In this document: piece after piece, positions 1-10,502 of the stretch
Layout of the letters: each line of letters starts with the position of its first letter
How positions within the stretch are numbered: the first letter of the stretch is position 1
NCBI GenBank assembly: GCA_019636245.1
Contig: JAHBXX010000049.1
Coordinates: 1-34,671 of the forward strand
DNA: 34,671 nt
Direction: 5' to 3'
Source: Planctomycetota bacterium
Lineage (GTDB): Bacteria > Planctomycetota > UBA1135 > UBA2386
Program-made: the position numbers and the translations under genes
Notes under the pieces: model-generated
Seen by the model: only the letters and a program-made list of their open reading frames with translations
Told to the model about the DNA's origin: nothing
Databases searched by the model: none

Positions 1-1862
1 CGGCCGCCGGCGAACGCACGAACCCGACCGAACCGCCGCCGATCGAGCGTTCCAGTCCACCCGCCGCGCCGCTGCCCCCGCAAGGCCTGCGCGGCCTGGT
101 GCTCGACGAGACCGGGCTGCCGCTGGCCGGCGTGCAGGTGCACCTGCTCGACAGCGCGAGCAACGACCCGCTGGCGTTGCCCCTGATCCTGCAGCAGCGG
201 CTGCCGACGGGACCCTTGGCCAGCACCGAGTCGGCTGCCGATGGCACCTTCGCCATCGGCCTGCCGCGCGTGCAGGATCGCAGCTACGAACTGCACTTTC
301 TGTCGCCGCGGCATGCCGCCGTGCGGCTGTCCGGGCTGCGGTTGCTCGAGGCGACCTGGCACGACCTCGGCGCCGTGACCATGGTCCCCGGCGCCACCGT
401 GCGCGGCCGCGTCACCGTCGAAGGACTGTCGACCCCGGTGCCCAACGCCGTGGTCACGATCGAGGCCGGCACCGCCTTCGACGACGTCGCGCGCCGCAGC
501 CTGCCCGACGGCCATCACGGGCTGGTCGCCACGACCGATGCCCTGGGCCGCTACGAGCTGCGCCATGCCCCCGCCCGCGGCGCCGTGCGGCTCGTCGCCG
601 TGGCGCCGGGCTTCGCGCGCGTCGTGCGCCAGGACGTCGAGCTCCTGCCCGACCGGGCCACCGAGGTCGACTTCGCGCTGCCGCCCGGCGTGACCCTGCG
701 CGGGCGCGTGGTCGACGCCGACGCCCGCCCCGTCGCCGGCGCCCGCATCGAAGCCTGGCCGAGCCAGGCGCCGCTCGGGGCCAGCGTCGCGACCTCCGAG
801 CACGGGGGCGCCTTCGAGCTGGCCGGCCTGCGCCGCGGCCCGCACCGGATCCGCGTCACGGCGCGCGGCTTCCAGACCGCCGAGGTCGCCGAGGTGGCCG
901 CCGACCGGCAGGACCTGGTGGTGGCGCTGGTGCCGCGCGGCCAGGTGCTGGTGCGAGCGGCGACGGCGGAGGGCACGGTGCTGCGCACCTACCAGCTCGG
1001 CGTGCGCCGCTACTTCGAGGACCGCGGCGGCCAGATCGGCTTCGTCGCCGACGTTCCCGACCAGAGCGTGCGCCTCGACGGCATGAGCGAACGCGCCCTG
1101 CTCGAGGGGTTGCCGCCCGGCACCTTCGTCTGCGAGGTCACGGCCGCCGGCCATGCCCGCAGCCGGTCGGCGCCCTTCACCGTGCTGCCCCAGCCCGGCC
1201 CGCCCCAGCCGGTCGACGTCACGGTCGGCCGCGGCGCCACGCTGCGCGGCCGGGTCGAACTCGACGACGGCACCCCGCTGGCCGGCGCCGAGGTCAGCAG
1301 CCACGCCGACGGCGCCGATCCCGACAGCCCGATCGGCAAGCTGCTGGCCGGCAACGTGCCGGAGACGGTCACCGCCGCCCGCACGCGCACGGCCGCCGAC
1401 GGGTCTTTCGCGCTGCCGTACCTGACGATGGGTGCCTACCAGCTGGTGGTCGAGCACGACGAGGCCTGCCGCACGACCGTGGCGGGGCTCCGCATCGAGC
1501 AACCCACCGACCTCGTGCTGCCGGCGATCCGCGTCACCCGTGGCGCCGAGGTGTCAGGCCAGGCCACCATCGGCGGCCGCCTCGCCGGGCAGATCCAGGT
1601 GGTCCTGATGGAAGCCGGAGCGGGTCGCCAGGGTCCAACCACCCGCATCGAGACGATCACCGACGCCGAGGGCAGGTTCCGCCTGCCGCGCCGGGTGCCG
1701 CCGGGCACCTACGAACTGCGGGCGGCGGTGGTAGGCGGCGCGGACGCCGACCGCCAGTTCCTCCACCAACTCTTGCAGCTGCAACGCTCTTCGACCACCG
1801 TGCTGGTCCCGCCCGGCGCCGACCGCGTGGTCCAGGACATCGACATCCCCGACAACCGCTGA
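1..1862 (+). CDS. Carboxypeptidase-regulatory-like repeat protein, 5' end outside window
   Basis: The frame is open from base 3 and ends with TGA at 1860-1862, giving about 619 visible residues. The first visible residues are a proline-rich linker like the one that follows the membrane anchor in the downstream paralogue, so probably only the N-terminal anchor is missing. A GTG at 99 lies inside the first repeat and is unlikely to be the true start. At least five beta-sandwich units are visible, with cores such as LRGRVVDADARPVAGARI and LRGRVELDDGTPLAGAEV, typical of carboxypeptidase regulatory-like (CarboxypepD_reg, transthyretin-like) domains. No catalytic domain is seen. Such proteins usually sit at the cell surface or in the periplasm; substrate and partner are unknown. 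It is paralogous along its length to the next gene, 65 bp downstream, suggesting tandem duplication and possible cotranscription. Confidence 0.8.
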   Translation, partial: AAGERTNPTEPPPIERSSPPAAPLPPQGLRGLVLDETGLPLAGVQVHLLDSASNDPLALPLILQQRLPTGPLASTESAADGTFAIGLPRVQDRSYELHFLSPRHAAVRLSGLRLLEATWHDLGAVTMVPGATVRGRVTVEGLSTPVPNAVVTIEAGTAFDDVARRSLPDGHHGLVATTDALGRYELRHAPARGAVRLVAVAPGFARVVRQDVELLPDRATEVDFALPPGVTLRGRVVDADARPVAGARIEAWPSQAPLGASVATSEHGGAFELAGLRRGPHRIRVTARGFQTAEVAEVAADRQDLVVALVPRGQVLVRAATAEGTVLRTYQLGVRRYFEDRGGQIGFVADVPDQSVRLDGMSERALLEGLPPGTFVCEVTAAGHARSRSAPFTVLPQPGPPQPVDVTVGRGATLRGRVELDDGTPLAGAEVSSHADGADPDSPIGKLLAGNVPETVTAARTRTAADGSFALPYLTMGAYQLVVEHDEACRTTVAGLRIEQPTDLVLPAIRVTRGAEVSGQATIGGRLAGQIQVVLMEAGAGRQGPTTRIETITDAEGRFRLPRRVPPGTYELRAAVVGGADADRQFLHQLLQLQRSSTTVLVPPGADRVVQDIDIPDNR

Positions 1863-1927
1863 ACGCGCGACCTGTCCCCCGCATCCGCCGGAACCACCGG
1901 CTGCCGACCCTACGCCCCCCTGCCATC

Positions 1928-3988
1928 GTGACCCAAGCCGCCAAGATCGTCGTCCCCCTCCTGCTGCTCGCCGCCCTTGGCGGTGGCGCGGCCTACTTCC
2001 TGCTCCAGCCGGGCGACTCCACGCCGCCCCCGGTCGTCACCCCCGGGCCGCGACCCGAACCGCCTGCCGAACCCCGACCCGTGGCGCCCGAGATCGGGCG
2101 GACGACCGCGCCCGACACCGCCCCGGTGGACCGCACCCAGGCCGATGCCGGGCGCGGGGCGGCCCACGCCGATGCGCGCCAGGGCGTTCGCGGTCGCGTC
2201 GTGCTGCCCGATGGCAGGCCCGCGGCCGGGGTGCCGGTGATGCTGGTGCAGAACGTGGCGACCGACGCCGCCACGTTGTTCCTGCTCAACAAGACGACCA
2301 AGACGGTGACGCCCCTGGCCTCGTCGACCACCGCCGAGGACGGCAGCTTCGCGCTCGGCGTGCGGCAGCCCGGCAAGGCGTGCGACCTGCGCATCGTCAG
2401 CGACGACCACCCGGAACGGAACCTGTCCCAGCTGCGCGTGCGCGAGGGCGACTGGTACGACGCCGGCGAGATCCGGCTCGAGTTCGGCTCCGTGGTGCAG
2501 GGCCGCGTCGTCGAGGAGGACACCCAGCTCGGCGTGGCCGGCGCGACGGTGTTCCTGGCGCCGAGCCACCAGTCCCACGCGATGCTGGCGACGCCGGGCC
2601 GCGAACGCGGCATCGCCGCGCTGACCGACGCCACCGGGTTCTTCCAGTTCACCACCGCGCCCGCCCAGGGACTGATCAACCTGACGGTCGAGGCCGTCGG
2701 CTACGCCAGTTCGCCGGTGCTGAACCAGCCGCTGAAGCCGAAGACCACCAACGAGTTCACGCTGCAGGTCGTGCGCGGAGAGCCGATCGCGGGCGTCGTC
2801 GTCGATCCCGACGGCAAGCCGGTCGCCGGCGCCACGGTCACGGCCACCGGCCTCAGCACGAAGACCCCGCAGACCGCGACCGCGGTGACCGCAGGCGACG
2901 GCACCTTCGGCTTCCCGAGCCTGCGCGTCGGCCCCTACGTGCTGCACACGACGATGAGCGGCTTCCTCGACGCCCGCGAGCCGATGGTCATGACCGGCGA
3001 CACGGCGGTCAAGCTCGTGCTCGGCACCCGCGCGTTCGTCAAGGTGCGGGTGCTGGCCACGAGCGGCAGCCCGGTGAAGAACTACCGCCTCAGCCTGACG
3101 CGCTACTTCCCGAACAACCCCGCCGGCGTCGGCAAGGTGCTCGACTACCCCGACCGCACGGTGAACCCGGGCGACTATCCGGGCGAGTTCGGCGGCGAAT
3201 GGGCCGTCGTGCGCGGCCTGCCGACCGGCGAGTTCCGTCTGATGATCGAGGATGCCGCCCACGCCAAGACGCTGTCGCCGCCCTTCACCGTCGCCGAGGG
3301 CGGATCGCCGCCCGAGGTCACGGTGCAGCTGACCCTCGGCGGCACGATCGTCGGCAGGGTCGTCGACGACCGCGGGCAGCCGGTGGCCAATGCGACCGTC
3401 GCCACCGACATGAACGGCGGCCCGGCCGCCGACCTCGGCTTCCTCGAGATGTTCCGCTCGATGATGCCGGAGAAGCACACCAAGGCGACGGCGCGCACGG
3501 ACGCCCAGGGCGCGTTCCGGATCGGCAAGCTGGCCTTCTCCGACTACATGGTGCGCGTGTCGCACCCCAGCTTCTGCGAGGGCCAGGCGCTGAACGTCAA
3601 GGTCGAGGCGGCCGGCCAGGTCGTCGACACCGGCGTGATCGAGCTGTCCAAGGGCGCGCTCGTCGAGGGCCGCACCACCGTCGCCGGGCTGCCGGCCGGC
3701 CAGGTCGAGGTCGCGGTTTCGACGCCCTTCCAGGAGAACCTGAACCAGCGCGACGCCAGCGGCAAGCCGGTGCAGGTGCTGTTCAACACCAAGGCGATCA
3801 GCGACGGCGACGGCAACTACCGGCTGCTCAAGCGCGTGCCGCCCGGCAAGTACAAGATCAGCGCCAGCCGCCAGAACGCGGAGAACCCGTTCTACAAGAT
3901 GATGGACATGCGCGAGACGGAGCGGGAGCTCGTGGTCGTTGCCGGACAGGACCGCGTCGAACTGGACTTCAACCTCAGCAAGCGCTGA
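1928..3988 (+). CDS. Membrane-anchored carboxypeptidase-regulatory-like repeat protein
   Basis: This 686-residue protein starts at GTG. Residues about 6-26 form one hydrophobic segment (IVVPLLLLAALGGGAAYFLL), a signal anchor, followed by a proline-rich linker to about residue 75. The rest is built from repeated units with cores such as VRGRVVLPDGRPAAGVPV, IAGVVVDPDGKPVAGATV and IVGRVVDDRGQPVANATV, the signature of carboxypeptidase regulatory-like beta-sandwich domains. Aspartate-containing turn motifs (DGSFALG, DGTFGF, QGAFRIG) separate strands. No enzyme motif is visible, so a structural or surface adhesion role is possible but not shown. The order of units matches the upstream gene, including the RYF segment in the middle, so the two are tandem paralogues. 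A GC-rich hairpin begins four bases after the stop codon. Confidence 0.85.
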   Translation: MTQAAKIVVPLLLLAALGGGAAYFLLQPGDSTPPPVVTPGPRPEPPAEPRPVAPEIGRTTAPDTAPVDRTQADAGRGAAHADARQGVRGRVVLPDGRPAAGVPVMLVQNVATDAATLFLLNKTTKTVTPLASSTTAEDGSFALGVRQPGKACDLRIVSDDHPERNLSQLRVREGDWYDAGEIRLEFGSVVQGRVVEEDTQLGVAGATVFLAPSHQSHAMLATPGRERGIAALTDATGFFQFTTAPAQGLINLTVEAVGYASSPVLNQPLKPKTTNEFTLQVVRGEPIAGVVVDPDGKPVAGATVTATGLSTKTPQTATAVTAGDGTFGFPSLRVGPYVLHTTMSGFLDAREPMVMTGDTAVKLVLGTRAFVKVRVLATSGSPVKNYRLSLTRYFPNNPAGVGKVLDYPDRTVNPGDYPGEFGGEWAVVRGLPTGEFRLMIEDAAHAKTLSPPFTVAEGGSPPEVTVQLTLGGTIVGRVVDDRGQPVANATVATDMNGGPAADLGFLEMFRSMMPEKHTKATARTDAQGAFRIGKLAFSDYMVRVSHPSFCEGQALNVKVEAAGQVVDTGVIELSKGALVEGRTTVAGLPAGQVEVAVSTPFQENLNQRDASGKPVQVLFNTKAISDGDGNYRLLKRVPPGKYKISASRQNAENPFYKMMDMRETERELVVVAGQDRVELDFNLSKR

Positions 3989-3992
3989 CGCC

Positions 3993-4017
3993 GGCCGGCG
4001 GCGGAGGCGCCGCGGCC
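3993..4017 (+). terminator. GC-rich hairpin after the repeat-protein gene
   Basis: GGCC, a bulged G, GCGGCG, loop GAGG, then CGCCGC and GGCC: ten base pairs with one bulge, starting four bases after the TGA. No T-run follows, so if it terminates or protects transcripts it is not a classical intrinsic terminator. Chance hairpins are common at this GC content. Confidence 0.35.
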
Positions 4018-4105
4018 CCGGCACCCACGGGCGGGCCGCCGGGCGTCTCCGGCACCCGGCGCAACGGCCATGGCGCCGCCTCGTCGCGGCCGTACAGTGC
4101 CCGCC

Positions 4106-5230
4106 ATGCCGCCCGCCAGCAACCGTCCCACGAGCTACTGGGACTACATCCGCGTCGAGGACCTGCTGCGCCTCCAGCACGGCACCGCCGCCAGCGAGGA
4201 CGAGCTCGGCGACGACGAGGTCCGCTTCATCGTCATCCACCAGATCGACGAGCTCTGGTTCAAGATCGTGCTGCGCGAGCTGACGGCGGTGCGCAACGTG
4301 TTCGCGCAGAGCGTCGTGCCCGAGAGCGCCCTGGCCGGCGCCGCCAGCGGACTCCGCCGCGTGACCATCTGCTTCGAGCTGGCGGCGCAGCACTTCCGCC
4401 TGATGGAGACGATGCGGACCCAGGACTACCTGACCTTCCGCGACAAGCTGAACCCGGCCAGCGGGTTCCAGTCGGCGCAGATGCGCGAGATCGAGATCCT
4501 GCTCGGCCTGCCGGACGAGGACCGCATTCCGCTCGGCAACGAGGGCAGCTACGTCGAGGCGCTCAAGAGCCACGATGGCTCGCCGTCGCCCGCCCTCGCC
4601 CGCGTGCAGCGCCGCCAGCAGGACCGGCCGACGCTGAAGGCGGCCGTCGATGCCTGGCTGCACCGCACCCCGATCCACGGCAGCCGGCCCGGCGAACCCG
4701 GCGACGCCACCGTGGTCGACCAGTTCGTCGATTCCTACCTGGCCGGCCACGACGCGCTGTGCCAGCGGGCGCTCGACCACGCGGTGTCGGTGCAGGCGCT
4801 GACGGCGGCCGACGTCGACCGGTTGCGGGCGCGCTACCGCGGGCAGTTGCAGGGGGCGCAGCGCCACCTGCGCGCCGAGGACGTGGCCGACGCGCAGCGC
4901 GCGTTCGTGCGGCGCCTGCGCGCCGCGATCCTGTTCGTCGACAGCAACCGCATGCTGCCGCTGCTGAGCTGGCCCGGCAAGATCATCGACGGCCTGATCG
5001 AGTGCGAACAGGCGATGCTCGCCTTCCGTCAGCGCCACGCGCGCATGGTCGAGCGGGTCATCGGCCGGCGTGTCGGTACCGGCGGCAGCGATGGCGTCGC
5101 CTACCTCGACCAGACCGCGTTGCGCTACCGGGTGTTCACCGAGATCTGGGCGGCGCGCACGTTGCTGCTGCCGCCGGACCTCTGCCCGCCGGTCACCGAC
5201 CGGGCCTTCTACGGCCTGGTGCACGAGTGA
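4106..5230 (+). CDS. kynA: Tryptophan 2,3-dioxygenase
   Basis: This 374-residue enzyme belongs to the haem-dependent tryptophan 2,3-dioxygenase family, which opens the indole ring of L-tryptophan with O2 to give N-formylkynurenine, the first step of the kynurenine pathway, in the cytoplasm. The N-terminal SYWDYIRVEDLLRLQ and FIVIHQIDELWFK match the family signature; His45 in the latter corresponds to the conserved distal-side histidine. His311 in RQRHARMVERVIG is the expected proximal haem ligand, followed by the GTGGSDG loop that contacts the substrate. The family usually has Thr-Tyr where this protein has Ile-Asp after HQ. I chose ATG 4106 because family homology begins within ten residues of it. 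An in-frame upstream start at 4070 adds twelve arginine- and proline-rich residues and is unlikely. No kynureninase or formamidase is in the window. Confidence 0.93.
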   Translation: MPPASNRPTSYWDYIRVEDLLRLQHGTAASEDELGDDEVRFIVIHQIDELWFKIVLRELTAVRNVFAQSVVPESALAGAASGLRRVTICFELAAQHFRLMETMRTQDYLTFRDKLNPASGFQSAQMREIEILLGLPDEDRIPLGNEGSYVEALKSHDGSPSPALARVQRRQQDRPTLKAAVDAWLHRTPIHGSRPGEPGDATVVDQFVDSYLAGHDALCQRALDHAVSVQALTAADVDRLRARYRGQLQGAQRHLRAEDVADAQRAFVRRLRAAILFVDSNRMLPLLSWPGKIIDGLIECEQAMLAFRQRHARMVERVIGRRVGTGGSDGVAYLDQTALRYRVFTEIWAARTLLLPPDLCPPVTDRAFYGLVHE

Positions 5231-5267
5231 GGTCGCCCGCGGCGGCGGACGAACGACGGCGACTCAC
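5227..5267. terminator. Convergent hairpin spanning both stop codons
   Basis: GTGAGGTCGCC at 5227-5237 pairs with GGCGACTCAC at 5258-5267: ten base pairs with one bulged G and a 20-base loop. The left arm contains the TGA of the dioxygenase gene and the right arm contains the complement of the TGA of the M14 hydrolase, so one dyad covers both ends of a convergent gene pair. It has no T-run. A bidirectional terminator or mRNA 3'-end stabiliser is a reasonable inference. Confidence 0.45.
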
Positions 5268-6429
5268 AGCCGTGCGTTCTCGGGCCGCGACCGGCGCCGC
5301 GTGAACGCCAGCCGCGCTCCGCGCCGACGCTCCTTGCGGAAGCCGAGCAGGTGGAACACCTCGGTCACGAACCAGCGGGCGATCCGCGGGTCGACGAGGA
5401 TCGTGTCGCGATCGGCGGGATCGGTGCGCACGCCGGGCAGCAGGCCGATCAGCGCATCGCCGCGCAGCCGGCGCAACCAGCGGGCCAGATGCAACCAGAA
5501 CGGCCGCACGGAGCGGGCGAGGAAGAACCCGTCGTCGCCGAGGGCCTGGTAGAGCGGCAGCAGGACATGCCCCCGGACCGGCGAACGGATCGCGCCGCGG
5601 CGGTCGTGCGCCAGCAGGCCGCCCCGCTCCACCGGCGCGAAGTTGACGAAGCCTGGCTCCATGCGGAAGCGATCCTCCGGCGTGATCGCATGGCGCAACA
5701 CGATCTCGACGATCGGTGGCGCACCGCCGCCGGCCTGCCGCAGCTGCTCCCGGTAGGGCGCCAGGTCGATGCTGCCGACCGGCAGCATGCGCAACCGCGC
5801 GAGCATGCACCACAGCACGGCGGCGTGGTTGTCGACCGTTGCGGCCTCCTCGTGCCGGCCGCCTTCCACCGCCAGCGCGGCGATGCCACGTTGGGCGAAC
5901 CACTCCAACGACGCGCCGTCGATGGTCTCCTCGATGCCGAGGATGAGCGGCACGCCGGTGGCGAGCCCCAGCCGGCGGTTGTCGATCGTGTCGGCCAGGC
6001 ACAGGAACGGCGGCCCTGCCGCCGAACTCGAGTGCAGGTCGAGCACCACGACCGGGCCTGAGGCGGTGGCGAGCGCCGCCTCCAGCCGCCGCAGCAGGTC
6101 GCGTTGCTCGTGGTCCTCCGGCGTCGACTCGGCGTCGCCGCGGGCCCACAGCGCCTCGATCGCCTCCTGGCTCCAGCCGCGGTTCAGATCGCGCGCCAGG
6201 AACCGCTTGCCGGCCGCCAGCGCGCCGAGGTTGCCCGCCAGCGCCACCAGCCGCCCCGCGATCGGCAGTTCCTGCTGCTGCAGGTGCGCGAGCACCCGCA
6301 GCACGGCCTGCACGCCCGCCGGCTCGTTGCCGTGGATGCCGGCGAGCACGAGCAGCGTGGGCCCCGGCCGGCCGAGATCCCAGGTGCCGAGTTCGCGTCG
6401 GACCTGCAGCCCGGTCCGCACGTCCGGCA

Positions 6430-6430
<1 letters not shown>
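5264..6430 (-). CDS. Succinylglutamate desuccinylase/aspartoacylase-family (M14) hydrolase
   Basis: This 388-residue protein belongs to the AstE/aspartoacylase branch of zinc carboxypeptidases, which hydrolyse the amide bond of N-acyl amino acids or related small amides. Zinc ligands are His33 and Glu36 in GIHGNEPAG and His133 in VVLDLHSSS. The RDLNR motif (80-84) supplies substrate-binding arginines, and Glu188 in AVEGG is the likely general base. The second half, from about residue 230, is a beta-rich C-terminal domain usual in the family. The ATG overlaps the TGA of the upstream gene by one base (TGATG), so translation is probably coupled to the GCS2-CBS ligase. That pairing suggests a shared amide metabolite made by one enzyme and cleaved by the other. 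The substrate cannot be read from the sequence, and no arginine-succinyltransferase genes are nearby, so AST pathway function is unlikely. Confidence 0.82.
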
Positions 6431-8355
<1,925 letters not shown>

Positions 8356-8382
8356 GTTGGAAACCGCTCGGAGACGGCGGGA

Positions 8383-8391
8383 ACCATACCA
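8383..8391 (-). promoter_or_regulatory. Possible extended -10 element of the GCS2-CBS gene
   Basis: On the minus strand the sequence reads TGGTATGGT, fitting TGn plus a TATAAT-like hexamer. It ends 27 bases before the ATG. No convincing -35 box is visible. Confidence 0.3.
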
Positions 8392-8507
8392 AGGGGCAGG
8401 TGCCTGCGCCCGTCGACGGCGAGCGATCGTCGGGCCCGGATGGATCGCGGCCAGCGGGCTGCGCCCGGGGTTCGGCGCGGCGGCGGCCATCTGCGGGCCG
8501 ACGCGCC

Positions 8508-8528
8508 GACGCCGATGCGACCGGCGTC
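8508..8528 (-). terminator. Hairpin after the DUF1573-like gene
   Basis: GACGCCG and CGGCGTC form a perfect seven-base-pair stem with a seven-base loop. It begins four bases after the minus-strand stop codon, in the 177-base gap before the GCS2-CBS gene. No T-run follows. Confidence 0.4.
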
Positions 8529-8532
8529 GAGG

Positions 8533-9723
8533 TCAGCGCACGAAGCCGTTGAACATGATCCGCCGCTCCTTGACCAGCGGATGGTTCAACTCGAGCACGA
8601 GGTCGCCCTTCAGCAGACCGGCGGCCGCCTTGTCGGACACCTCGAGCGTGACGACCAGCTTGTTGCCGTCCTTGGCGGAGGAGACCTTCAGCACGTTCTC
8701 TTCGCCGCGCAGCTTCTCGAACCGGTAGCCGAGCAGTTCCAGGTTGGTGCCGTCGTTCGGCTCGAACACGACCTCCTTGCGCAGCCCACTGCCCTGCCGG
8801 ATCATGCCCAGGGTCAGGAAACCGCCCGGCTTGACCTCCAGGGGCCCCTGCACGAAGGCCATCACCCGGACGGTGAACGGCGTGCTGCCGTTCACGTCGG
8901 TGTGGAACTTCAGCACGCCGCCGCCGGCAACGTCCTCGCCGACCGGGCCGTAGGTGCCCTTGATCGTCCAGGTCGCGTTCTCGCCGACCATGGTCTTCTC
9001 CCAGCGCACGTCGAAGGCCTTGCCGGCGTCGTCCATGCGCAGGATGTTGAAGTCGCGCTTCATCGGCGACAGCACCGTCACCTGGAACTCGCGGGTCTCG
9101 TTCCAGGTCATCTTGTTGAGCTGCACCTCGGTCGGCGAGATGGTGAACAACTGGGCGCCGAAGGCGTTCCACCGCAGCTTGATCTGCGGCAGGGCCGGAT
9201 CGCTCGAGTGGATGTCGAGGGTCGCCATCTTCGGCCCGTTGATGCCGTGCATGTCGAGGTGCACCTCGACCTCGCCCTCCTCGCCCGGGCCGATCGCGAT
9301 CTGCGTGACCGGCTCCTGCGTCTCCTTGCCGTTCGCGTCCCGGCCGATGCGCACCAGGGGATTGGCCTGCTTCGGCCGCAGCTCGTAGCGCCGCTCGCCG
9401 GCGCGGATCTCGGCGCGGATGCACTGGCAGCTGCCCAGCAGGTTCGACCAAGTCACGTCGGATTGCGTCGGGTTCTTCCAGCGGAACACGCCGCTGGCCT
9501 CGCCCTCGCCGAAGTAGCTGCCGAGGTCGAGTTCCGTCACCGGGAACCAGCTGTTGCCCGGCAACCGGCCGGGCTGGGCCGGCGCCTGGGGGACGCCCTG
9601 CGGGCCAGGTGCCGGCGTGCGCTGCACCTGGCCGGCGGCCCCCCCGTCCTGGGCCTCGACGAGGGACGCGACGACGACGGCAGCGAACAGGGCCAGACCG
9701 GGGCGAAGGAACGGGGTGGGCAT
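8533..9723 (-). CDS. Secreted DUF1573-like protein
   Basis: The 396-residue protein starts with a signal peptide (residues about 1-24, hydrophobic core LALFAAVVVASLV, likely cleavage near VEAQ). After a proline- and glutamine-rich linker, residues about 60-160 resemble DUF1573: a beta-strand region with FRWKNPTQSDVTW and the pair Cys99/Cys101 in GSCQC, matching the family's conserved S-C-x-C segment between an N-containing strand and a later G-E turn. The remaining 230 residues are further beta-sandwich-like sequence. DUF1573 proteins are Ig-like secreted or periplasmic proteins of unclear role, often expanded in Planctomycetota and Bacteroidota. The upstream in-frame extension to 9813 lacks features of a signal peptide, so ATG 9723 is preferred. 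Confidence 0.7.
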   Translation of the reverse strand: MPTPFLRPGLALFAAVVVASLVEAQDGGAAGQVQRTPAPGPQGVPQAPAQPGRLPGNSWFPVTELDLGSYFGEGEASGVFRWKNPTQSDVTWSNLLGSCQCIRAEIRAGERRYELRPKQANPLVRIGRDANGKETQEPVTQIAIGPGEEGEVEVHLDMHGINGPKMATLDIHSSDPALPQIKLRWNAFGAQLFTISPTEVQLNKMTWNETREFQVTVLSPMKRDFNILRMDDAGKAFDVRWEKTMVGENATWTIKGTYGPVGEDVAGGGVLKFHTDVNGSTPFTVRVMAFVQGPLEVKPGGFLTLGMIRQGSGLRKEVVFEPNDGTNLELLGYRFEKLRGEENVLKVSSAKDGNKLVVTLEVSDKAAAGLLKGDLVLELNHPLVKERRIMFNGFVR

Positions 9724-9764
9724 GGGTCGACGGAAAGGAGGCTCGGCGGAGGCGCGGGGCGAGC

Positions 9765-9770
9765 AGTATA
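9765..9770 (-). promoter_or_regulatory. Likely -10 box of the DUF1573-like gene
   Basis: The minus strand reads TATACT, five of six matches to the sigma70-type -10 consensus, 41 bases before the ATG. It lies in the 131-base gap between divergent genes. The -35 region is poor. Confidence 0.42.
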
Positions 9771-9854
9771 GCCATCGGCCGGCGCGAAAACTCCCCGCGG
9801 GGCCGTGCCGCAACGGCTGGAAAGCACGCCGGACGCCGGCACCATGGCGCCGAC

Positions 9855-10502
9855 GTGTCGACGCGCCCGCTCCTGCTCCTGCTCCTGTTCCTGGCTGTGC
9901 ACCTCGGCGGCTGCTGCTCGCTCAGCCGCCTGTTCTGCGGCCCGGACCGCAGCCCCTGGGTGCCGCAGCGCTTCGACACGCCCCGGCGTACCGCGCAGAC
10001 GCTGTTCGAGTCGCTGCGCCGGGACGACCCCGAGGTGCTGTTCCTGTGCCTCGACCGCAGCTACCGCCGGCGGCTGGGCATCGGCGACTCGATGGTGATG
10101 CGGGTGGCGTGGGAGCGGTTCCGCGAACAGAACCCTGGACTGCACGTCGCCGGCTACACGGAGGTGCCGGAGCCGATCCGGCGCGACGCCGACCACGCCA
10201 CGGTCGCCGTCGACGTGGTCGGCACCGTGGTCGACCTCGACTTCGAACGGCGCTGCTTCTGGGAGATCCGCTACCGGACCGCCGGCAACCCGCCCGGCGA
10301 GCCCGGCGGCGAGCTGCGCGCGGCCGCCGAGGCCCTGCGCGTCGTGCCGCTCGACGACGCCGAGGACAACCGTTCCCGGCTGGAGTTCGCACCGCTGGTG
10401 TTCCCGCACGGCTTCGATCCGGTGCCGGTCGAGGCGATCGAGCACGTGGCGATCACGCACCGCTGGCTGGTCACGGACATCCGCGAGCGGCGTTCCCCGT
10501 GA
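9855..10502 (+). CDS. Predicted lipoprotein of unknown function
   Basis: This 215-residue protein begins at GTG with a short basic N-terminus, a leucine-rich core (LLLLLLFLAVHL) and a lipobox-like LGGC at residues about 17-20, so it is probably a lipoprotein on the outer or inner membrane. The mature part is about 195 residues of mixed alpha/beta character with no domain I recognise. It includes QTLFESLRRDDPEVLFLCLD and a strand-rich centre (TVAVDVVGTVVDLDFERRCFWEIRY), a pattern compatible with an NTF2-like or similar small fold, but that is weak. I chose GTG because it puts the hydrophobic segment at the N-terminus; an ATG at 9844 is in another frame. Its 3' end overlaps the convergent deacetylase gene by 32 bases. 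Confidence 0.65.
   Translation: MSTRPLLLLLLFLAVHLGGCCSLSRLFCGPDRSPWVPQRFDTPRRTAQTLFESLRRDDPEVLFLCLDRSYRRRLGIGDSMVMRVAWERFREQNPGLHVAGYTEVPEPIRRDADHATVAVDVVGTVVDLDFERRCFWEIRYRTAGNPPGEPGGELRAAAEALRVVPLDDAEDNRSRLEFAPLVFPHGFDPVPVEAIEHVAITHRWLVTDIRERRSP

Noticed and set aside
1910..5224. A minus-strand ORF of 1104 codons opposite the repeat protein and dioxygenase genes
   Set aside because: It lies opposite two well-supported plus-strand genes and its translation is low-complexity, rich in Arg, Ala, Gly, His and Val, with no domain. Long antisense frames without stops are expected at this GC content and codon use.
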